A stretch of 64,000 nucleotides of DNA from Pseudomonas pseudonitroreducens (GTDB lineage: Bacteria > Pseudomonadota > Gammaproteobacteria > Pseudomonadales > Pseudomonadaceae). Below, piece after piece: positions 59,287 through 64,000 of the stretch (positions are counted from its first letter, which is position 1; every line of letters starts with the position of its first letter). The position numbers and the translations under genes are program-made. Location of the stretch: the NCBI RefSeq assembly GCF_021603645.1, contig NZ_BQHJ01000005.1, forward strand, positions 372,001 to 436,000, written 5' to 3'. Under the pieces are notes generated by a model that did no database searches, was not told the origin of the DNA, and saw only the letters and a program-made list of their open reading frames with translations.

Positions 59287-60084
59287 ATGACCCGCGTACT
59301 GCCTCTCCCGCTGCCCGACATCGACCGGCTGCCAGCCGATCTGTACTTTCGCTACGACGAATTCGACGCCGGCACCCATTCGCCCAGCCACCGCCACGCC
59401 TGGGGCCAGCTCAACTATGCGTCACACGGGGTGATGGAGCTGGAGGTCGATGGCCAGCGCTTCCTCTCGCCGCCGCAGTACGCCGTGTGGGTTCCGCCAG
59501 GGCTCGAGCACAGCTGCTACAACCGCCAGGCCATCGTCTATCGCTCGCTGTACGTGTCCGCCGAACTGGCGCGGGAGCTGCCGGCCGCGCCTTGTACATT
59601 GGCGATCAGCGATATCCTCAAGGCCATTCTTTCGGACTTCGCCACACGCCGCGTGAAGCTGCCGCAAACCCCCGCCGACCTGCGCCTGGCGCAGGTCGTG
59701 ATCGATCAGCTCAAGGCCGCCCAGCCCCACGACGATTACCTGCCTTACGCCAATAGCGGGGCGCTGGGGGAAGTGCTGAGCGCGCTGCAGGCCGCGCCGG
59801 GTGACAACCGCACCCTGGCGCAATGGGCCGAGCGCGTGCACAGCACCGAGCGCACCCTGGCGCGGGCCTGCCAGCGGGAACTGGGGATGTCGTTCGGCGA
59901 ATGGCGCCAGCGCCTGCGGTTTCTTGCAGCCATCGAGGCGCTGGCCTCGGGGGAAGGGGTGCAGCAGATCGCCTTCAACCTGGGCTACAGCAGCCCGTCG
60001 GCGTTCATCGCGATGTTCCGGCGGCTCTCCGGCACGACGCCGGAGCAGTACCGCTCGACCTTCCGCGCCCTGGCGCAGGGCTGA
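59287..60084 (+). CDS. AraC-family transcriptional regulator with cupin-like N-terminus
   Basis: This 265-residue regulator has an AraC-type cupin N-terminus (HSPSHRHAWGQLNYASHGVM, with a His pair) and a C-terminal double helix-turn-helix (about 175-262: STERTLARACQRELGMSFGE, then QQIAFNLGYSSPSAFIAMFR). It is divergent from the EamA transporter, so that is the likely target. The effector is unknown. Confidence 0.9.
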   Translation: MTRVLPLPLPDIDRLPADLYFRYDEFDAGTHSPSHRHAWGQLNYASHGVMELEVDGQRFLSPPQYAVWVPPGLEHSCYNRQAIVYRSLYVSAELARELPAAPCTLAISDILKAILSDFATRRVKLPQTPADLRLAQVVIDQLKAAQPHDDYLPYANSGALGEVLSALQAAPGDNRTLAQWAERVHSTERTLARACQRELGMSFGEWRQRLRFLAAIEALASGEGVQQIAFNLGYSSPSAFIAMFRRLSGTTPEQYRSTFRALAQG

Positions 60085-60206
60085 AGATTCCCGCCTCGCG
60101 CGGCACGGGCCAGCTGGGATCGGCTAAAAGCGCAGTCCAGGCGCTCTGAAGGAGCATGCTCCAGCGGCCTGCAACGCCGCCTGGGCCGCAGATCGTGGAC
60201 AGGCCC

Positions 60207-60743
60207 TCAGCGCTTGCCGTCTTCCAGGCTCTTCAGGGTCTTGCGGCAGTGGATCAGTGCATCGCGCACCATGAAGTTCACCAGGGTCGGGGACACGCCC
60301 AGTTCCTCGGCGATTTCCTTCTGCGTGCGGCCGTGCAGGCGGTACATCTCGAAGGCATAGCGGGTGCGCTCGGGTAGCGTCTGCAGGGCGCTGGAGATGG
60401 CTTCCAGGGTCTGCCGGTCCTCGTGCTCGATCTCCGGTGACGCGGACGGCGTGGCGATGTGCATGCCTTCTTCCTCGCTACCCGAGTAGCGCTTCTCCAG
60501 CGCCTGGCGGCGATACAGGTCGATGGCCAGGTTGCGCACCACACGCATCAGGTAGCCGCTCTGCGACTGGATGCCGGGAGTGAGGTCACTCGCATTGAGC
60601 TTGATGTACGCATCGTGCACCACGTCTTCGGCATGGCTGCGGCAGCCGAGGATGCGTGCGGCCGCATTGATGAAAGTCTGCCGGTGGGTAGCGAACAGCT
60701 CGTGCAGAGCAGGGCGCGACTCGGCGGGCATTGGCTTGGACAT
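60207..60743 (-). CDS. ECF sigma factor, PvdS-like iron-starvation sigma
   Basis: This 178-residue sigma factor has region 2 (about 15-80: LGCRSHAEDVVHDAYIKLNA, then YLMRVVRNLAIDLYRRQALE) and region 4 (about 110-170: LPERTRYAFEMYRLHGRTQK, then IAEELGVSPTLVNFMVRDAL). The stretches RTRYAFEMYRLHG and LGVSPTLVNFM are characteristic of PvdS. The length suits the family (187 in P. aeruginosa). A Fur box lies about 70-85 bases upstream, so it should be made under iron starvation and direct siderophore promoters such as that at 60995. Confidence 0.93.
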   Translation of the reverse strand: MSKPMPAESRPALHELFATHRQTFINAAARILGCRSHAEDVVHDAYIKLNASDLTPGIQSQSGYLMRVVRNLAIDLYRRQALEKRYSGSEEEGMHIATPSASPEIEHEDRQTLEAISSALQTLPERTRYAFEMYRLHGRTQKEIAEELGVSPTLVNFMVRDALIHCRKTLKSLEDGKR

Positions 60744-60813
60744 GCAAGGTGTTCCTATGCGGCGGCGGAGGCGGGGACGTCCACATGGGTTGAGGCGGTC
60801 AATCTAGATCAAA

Positions 60814-60828
60814 TGATAATTATTATCA
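60814..60828 (-). promoter_or_regulatory. Fur box upstream of the PvdS-like sigma gene
   Basis: TGATAATTATTATCA is a strong match to the Fur consensus (GATAATGATAATCATTATC type) and is near-palindromic. It lies about 70-85 bases upstream of the sigma-factor start, so the sigma factor should be repressed by Fur-Fe(II). Confidence 0.88.
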
Positions 60829-60994
60829 ATTTATTCGGAAGAGTCCGACACTCGCTCTGGAACAGGGTTCCCACACGAGTGTGAAGATTTTTCGTTCGCA
60901 TCCATTCGTCAGAACTCTCGACTTACAGGTGAAGGACAAGCCAGGAAATTTCGCCGGTGCATATCTTATGAGAATTAATCGCATCCGAGAACAC

Positions 60995-61018
60995 TAACTA
61001 TTTCATCGCCTCCCTCGT
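60995..61018 (+). promoter_or_regulatory. PvdS-dependent promoter (IS box) for MbtH operon
   Basis: CTAACT, then 16 bases, then CGT matches the iron-starvation box TAAAT-N16/17-CGT with one mismatch (TAACT). It lies 73 bases upstream of the MbtH start. Confidence 0.75.
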
Positions 61019-61090
61019 CTTCATGGCAGAGCTGGAAAACATCGGTAGTGGCCGGTGGCCGGCATTCCATACAGCTGAAGGAGAAGAGCG

Positions 61091-61309
61091 ATGGCTTTCG
61101 ATCGCGAAGATGCGGTTTACAAGGTGCTGGTCAATGGCGAAGAGCAGTACTCGCTGTGGCCGGACTACAAGGAAGTCCCGGCCGGCTGGCGCGAAGTCGG
61201 TCCGCGCGGCAGCAAGGCCGATTGCCTGGCCTACGTCGAGGCGAACTGGACCGACATGCGCCCGCTGAGCCTGCGCCAGAAGATGGACGGCCAGGCAGCG
61301 GGGCACTGA
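61091..61309 (+). CDS. MbtH-family NRPS accessory protein
   Basis: This 72-residue protein has the MbtH pattern: [20 protein letters not shown], then [20 protein letters not shown] and [10 protein letters not shown]. It binds and activates adenylation domains of NRPS modules. The start is the ATG at 61091 with GAAGGAG upstream. It is first in a run (MbtH, thioesterase, hydroxylase, NRPS), all rightward. Confidence 0.95.
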   Translation: MAFDREDAVYKVLVNGEEQYSLWPDYKEVPAGWREVGPRGSKADCLAYVEANWTDMRPLSLRQKMDGQAAGH

Positions 61310-61312
61310 TCC

Positions 61313-62035
61313 GTGCTGCGCCTTTTCTGCCTGCCATACTCCGGCGCCAGCGCCATGCTCTACGTCCGCTGGAAGCGCCAGCTGCCGGCCTGGCTCGAGG
61401 TCTGCCCGGTGGAGCTGCCCGGTCGTGGCCGGCGCTTCGCCGAACCCCTGCAGACCGACCTGCGCGCGCTGGCCAGCCAACTGGCCGATGAGATCGCCGC
61501 CCGGCTGGATCAGCCTTACGCCGTCTTCGGCCACAGCCTCGGCGGCCTGCTGGCCTTCGAGCTGGTCCACGCCCTGCGCGAGCGCGGCCTGCCGCTGCCG
61601 CAGGCGCTGTTCGCCTCGGCAGCCTCCGCGCCGTCACGCCGCGACAGCCATCGTGAACTGGCGCAGGAGCAGAGCGACGCGCAACTGATCGAACGCATGC
61701 GCCGCCTGGGCGGGACCGCCTCCGCCGTTTTTGCCGATGCCGAAATGCTCGCCCTGACCCTGCCGGTGATGCGCGCCGATTTCCTCCTTTGTGGTCTCTA
61801 CGACTACCGCCGGCACCCGCAGCTGACCTGTCCGATCCATGTGTTCGGTGGCAAGGGCGACCGGCTTTCGGTCGAGTCGCTGTCGGCCTGGCAGGACGAG
61901 ACCTGCGCCGGTTTCTCCCTGGAGATGCTCGAAGGCGGGCACTTCTTCATCAACACCGACGAGGCGCGCCTGCTCGAGCTGATGCTCGGCCGGCTGCGCC
62001 TGCCTGGCCAGTCGACCAGCGCAGCGCTGGCCTGA
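61313..62035 (+). CDS. Type II thioesterase, PvdG-like
   Basis: This 240-residue alpha/beta hydrolase has GHSLGG with the nucleophile Ser75, a catalytic His near the end (LEGGHFFI) and Asp in between. Type II thioesterases remove wrong acyl groups from NRPS carrier domains. The start is GTG at 61313, three bases after MbtH. In P. aeruginosa pvdG lies between pvdS and pvdL, matching this order. Confidence 0.9.
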   Translation: MLRLFCLPYSGASAMLYVRWKRQLPAWLEVCPVELPGRGRRFAEPLQTDLRALASQLADEIAARLDQPYAVFGHSLGGLLAFELVHALRERGLPLPQALFASAASAPSRRDSHRELAQEQSDAQLIERMRRLGGTASAVFADAEMLALTLPVMRADFLLCGLYDYRRHPQLTCPIHVFGGKGDRLSVESLSAWQDETCAGFSLEMLEGGHFFINTDEARLLELMLGRLRLPGQSTSAALA

Positions 62036-62057
62036 TCGATTCAAGCGGAGACCCCCG

Positions 62058-63038
62058 ATGCCTACCTCCACTCTGTTCGATATCGCTCCCCTGGCTGAAG
62101 CGCGCGGCGGCCTGCCGTTGCTGGTGCAGGCACGCGGCGAGGGTATCGACCTGCTCGATGCCCTCGCCGAACTGCGCCCGCTGGTTGAAGAGCGCCTGCC
62201 GGTGTGCGCCGGCATTCTCTTCCGTGGTTTCCAGGTCGGCGCGGCGGAGCGCTTCCGTGAATTCGCCGCCGGCTTCGGTCACCCGCTGCTCAACTACGAA
62301 TTCGGTTCCACGCCACGCAGCAACGTCACCAGCGGCGTGTACACCTCCACCGAATACCCGCCGCACCAGCACATCCCGCTGCACAACGAGCAGGCCTACA
62401 CCCGCGAGTGGCCGCTGAAGATCTGGTTCTATTGCGTGCAGGCCGCGCAGAGCGGCGGCGAGACCCCCATCGCCGACAGCCGCGAAATCTACCGCCGGGT
62501 TGACGAAGGCATCCGCCGCCGCTTCAGCGAGCGCGGGCTGATGTACACGCGCAACTTCGGCAACGGCCTGGACGTGGCCTGGGAGCAGGTGTTCAACAGC
62601 GACGACCCAGCCGTGGTCGAGGCCTATTGCAGGGCCCACAGGATCGGCTGGGAATGGAAGGAAGACGGCGAGCTGCGCACCCGCCAGGTCTGCCAGGCCG
62701 TCGCGCAGCACCCGGTGACCCGCGACTGGGTGTGGTTCAACCAGGCGCACCTGTTCCACGTCTCCAACCTGCCGCCGGAAGTGCGCGAGAGCCTGCTGGA
62801 AATCGTCGACGAGGAAGACCTGCCGCGCAACGTCTACTACGGCGACGGCAGCCCCATCGAGCCGTCCGTACTCGACGAAATCCGCGGCGTGCTGGAGGAG
62901 GCCAAGGTGAGCTTCCCCTGGTACAGCGGCGACGTGCTGATGCTCGACAACATGCTGGCGGCGCATGCGCGCTCGCCGTTCTCCGGGCCGCGCAAGGTGG
63001 TGGTGGCGATGGCCGAGGGGCACGGGGCGGACGCCTGA
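62058..63038 (+). CDS. SyrP-like Fe(II)/2-oxoglutarate beta-hydroxylase
   Basis: This 326-residue TauD-fold oxygenase has the iron motif His109-Asn-Glu111 in LHNEQAYT (HxE in place of HxD) and a distal His (LAAHARSPF). SyrP and its relatives hydroxylate an amino acid, often Asp, on an NRPS carrier protein. It lies between the thioesterase and the first synthetase, so the peptide is likely to contain a beta-hydroxylated residue such as beta-hydroxy-Asp. Confidence 0.85.
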   Translation: MPTSTLFDIAPLAEARGGLPLLVQARGEGIDLLDALAELRPLVEERLPVCAGILFRGFQVGAAERFREFAAGFGHPLLNYEFGSTPRSNVTSGVYTSTEYPPHQHIPLHNEQAYTREWPLKIWFYCVQAAQSGGETPIADSREIYRRVDEGIRRRFSERGLMYTRNFGNGLDVAWEQVFNSDDPAVVEAYCRAHRIGWEWKEDGELRTRQVCQAVAQHPVTRDWVWFNQAHLFHVSNLPPEVRESLLEIVDEEDLPRNVYYGDGSPIEPSVLDEIRGVLEEAKVSFPWYSGDVLMLDNMLAAHARSPFSGPRKVVVAMAEGHGADA

Positions 63039-63261
63039 CGTGTCGGCTTGCACGGACAACTCCCTCTCCCTCTGGGAGAGGGCGGGGGTGAGGGAAATGG
63101 CCGGGCACCGAAGTCGCCGGTAGCACCCTCACCCTAACCCTCTCCCAGGGGGAGAGGGGACCGATCGGAGCGAGCGTTGATGGCGGTGCTCCGAAAGAAC
63201 AGCGAATCAAGAATTTCCTCCGGCGAGCGCCCACGCACTCGCCGCCAGAACAGGTGATGTC
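63039..63261. repeat. Gap with mirrored GGGAGAGGG-type repeats
   Basis: CCCTCTCCCTCTGGGAGAGGG (about 63062-63082) and CCCTCTCCCAGGGGGAGAGG (about 63137-63157) are in this 223-base gap between the hydroxylase and the synthetase gene. No gene is seen. They could modulate the message for the long NRPS gene. Confidence 0.7.
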
Positions 63262-64000
63262 ATGAACGACCGTTACGAAGCCGCCGGAAACCTGGTCGAG
63301 GCCCTGCTGCAACGCGCCTGCGAAATGCCGCGCAAGACCGCCCTGCGATTCATCGCCGAGAATGTCGAACAGCCCATCAGCTTCCGCGAGCTGGACGAGC
63401 GCGCCCGTGCCATGGCCGCCTGGATGCTGCGCCATGGCCAGCAGGGCGACCGTGCCGTCCTCCTGCTGCCCAGCGGCCCGGACTACGTCACGGCGTTCTT
63501 CGCCTGCCTCTACTCGGGCATCATCGCCGTGCCGGCCTATCCGCCGGAATCGGTGCGCCCGCAGCATCTGGCGCGCCTGCGCTCGATCCTCGATGACGCG
63601 GAACCCAGCCTGGTGCTCACCGATTCGACGCTGATCGAGGCCCTGCGCCCGGCCTGCGTGCGCGAGAACGGCGAGAGCCCGTTGCTGCTGGCGGTGGACC
63701 AGGCCGATCCGGCGTTGGCCATCGAATGGCAGATGCCGGAACTGGCCGACGACGACATTGCCTTCCTGCAGTACACCTCCGGCTCCACCTCGACACCCAA
63801 GGGCGTGCAGGTCAGCCACGGCAACCTGGTCGCCAACGAACGGCTGATCCGCCACGGTTTCGGCATCGGCGATGACGACGTGATCGTCAGCTGGCTGCCG
63901 CTGTTCCACGACATGGGCCTGATCGGCGGGCTGCTGCAACCGATCTACAGCGGCATCGAATGCGTGCTGATGTCGCCGCGCTACTTCCTCGAACGCCCGC
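63262..64000 (+). CDS. PvdL-like NRPS, N-terminal fatty-acyl-AMP ligase domain (partial)
   Basis: The 246 residues seen from the ATG at 63262 form the N-terminal half of a fatty-acyl-AMP ligase. The first part has PISFRELDERARAMAAWMLR. The ATP-binding P-loop-like motif is YTSGSTSTPKGVQVSHGNL, and SWLPLFHDMGLIGGLLQPIY follows. P. aeruginosa PvdL begins with such an acyl-ligase domain that loads a fatty acid (myristate type) for the acylated pyoverdine precursor. Together with the PvdS- and PvdG-like genes, this is the likely start of a pyoverdine-type synthetase. The gene continues beyond the window. Another lipopeptide siderophore is possible. Confidence 0.87.
   Translation, partial: MNDRYEAAGNLVEALLQRACEMPRKTALRFIAENVEQPISFRELDERARAMAAWMLRHGQQGDRAVLLLPSGPDYVTAFFACLYSGIIAVPAYPPESVRPQHLARLRSILDDAEPSLVLTDSTLIEALRPACVRENGESPLLLAVDQADPALAIEWQMPELADDDIAFLQYTSGSTSTPKGVQVSHGNLVANERLIRHGFGIGDDDVIVSWLPLFHDMGLIGGLLQPIYSGIECVLMSPRYFLERP

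Larger units (their letters stand above)
60744..61090. other. Divergent siderophore promoter region
   Basis: This 347-base region between the sigma-factor gene and MbtH contains the Fur box (60814-60828) and a PvdS-type promoter (60995-61018), listed separately. No gene is seen. Confidence 0.8.

Overview
The window is from a high-GC Gammaproteobacterium, almost certainly a Pseudomonas. The support is an AtsK-type alkylsulfatase, a PvdS-type sigma factor next to a pyoverdine-like NRPS start, MocR, LysR and YbfB-type neighbours, and Pseudomonas-style REP palindromes (GTAGGAGCGAGCTTGCTCGCGAAC type). No rRNA, tRNA or CRISPR array was recognised.

Positions 1 to about 23,735 are most of a transposable (Mu-like) prophage whose layout resembles BcepMu. 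A central switch at about 13.2 kb separates two divergent arms. The left arm runs on the minus strand: a repressor-led operon (repressor, motif-sharing membrane protein, Cys-rich protein, exported protein), then lysis (holin, lytic transglycosylase, nested Rz/Rz1), small and large terminase, portal, MuF-type head morphogenesis protein with a predicted nuclease tail, virion morphogenesis protein, protease/scaffold, a decoration-like protein and the major head protein. The tail genes lie beyond position 1. The right arm runs on the plus strand: BcepMu gp16-type DNA-binding protein, small regulators, MuA-type DDE transposase, MuB-type ATPase, early proteins, GemA, Mor and a final small gene. The right prophage end lies near 23.70-23.74 kb, where tandem CCGATATAGC repeats are followed by a host intergenic repeat.

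Positions 23.8-32.4 kb look like a sulfur-scavenging island: an AprA-like flavoprotein with its GntR/UTRA regulator, two TauD-family Fe(II)/2-oxoglutarate dioxygenases (one is AtsK with all iron ligands), a TonB-dependent receptor and a divergent LysR regulator. Positions 32.7-49.3 kb are one apparent five-gene minus-strand operon: a 3,557-residue surface protein (DUF4347, SdrD_B-like and nine VCBS-type repeats), a TolC-type lipoprotein, a periplasmic adaptor, an HlyD-like protein with a GAF-like cytosolic domain, and an M50 metalloprotease joined to an adaptor-like tail. It has no ABC ATPase, so it is the best candidate here for an under-described export or processing system.

From 49.5 to 60.1 kb there is ordinary host metabolism and regulation: MscS channel, SDR, ABM monooxygenase, a MocR/AhpD pair, an MFS/LysR/nitronate monooxygenase group, an EamA exporter and an AraC regulator. 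From 60.2 kb to the end a siderophore locus begins. It has a Fur-box-preceded PvdS-like sigma factor, a PvdS-type promoter, MbtH, a PvdG-like thioesterase, a SyrP-like hydroxylase and the fatty-acyl-AMP-ligase start of a PvdL-like synthetase that runs off the window.
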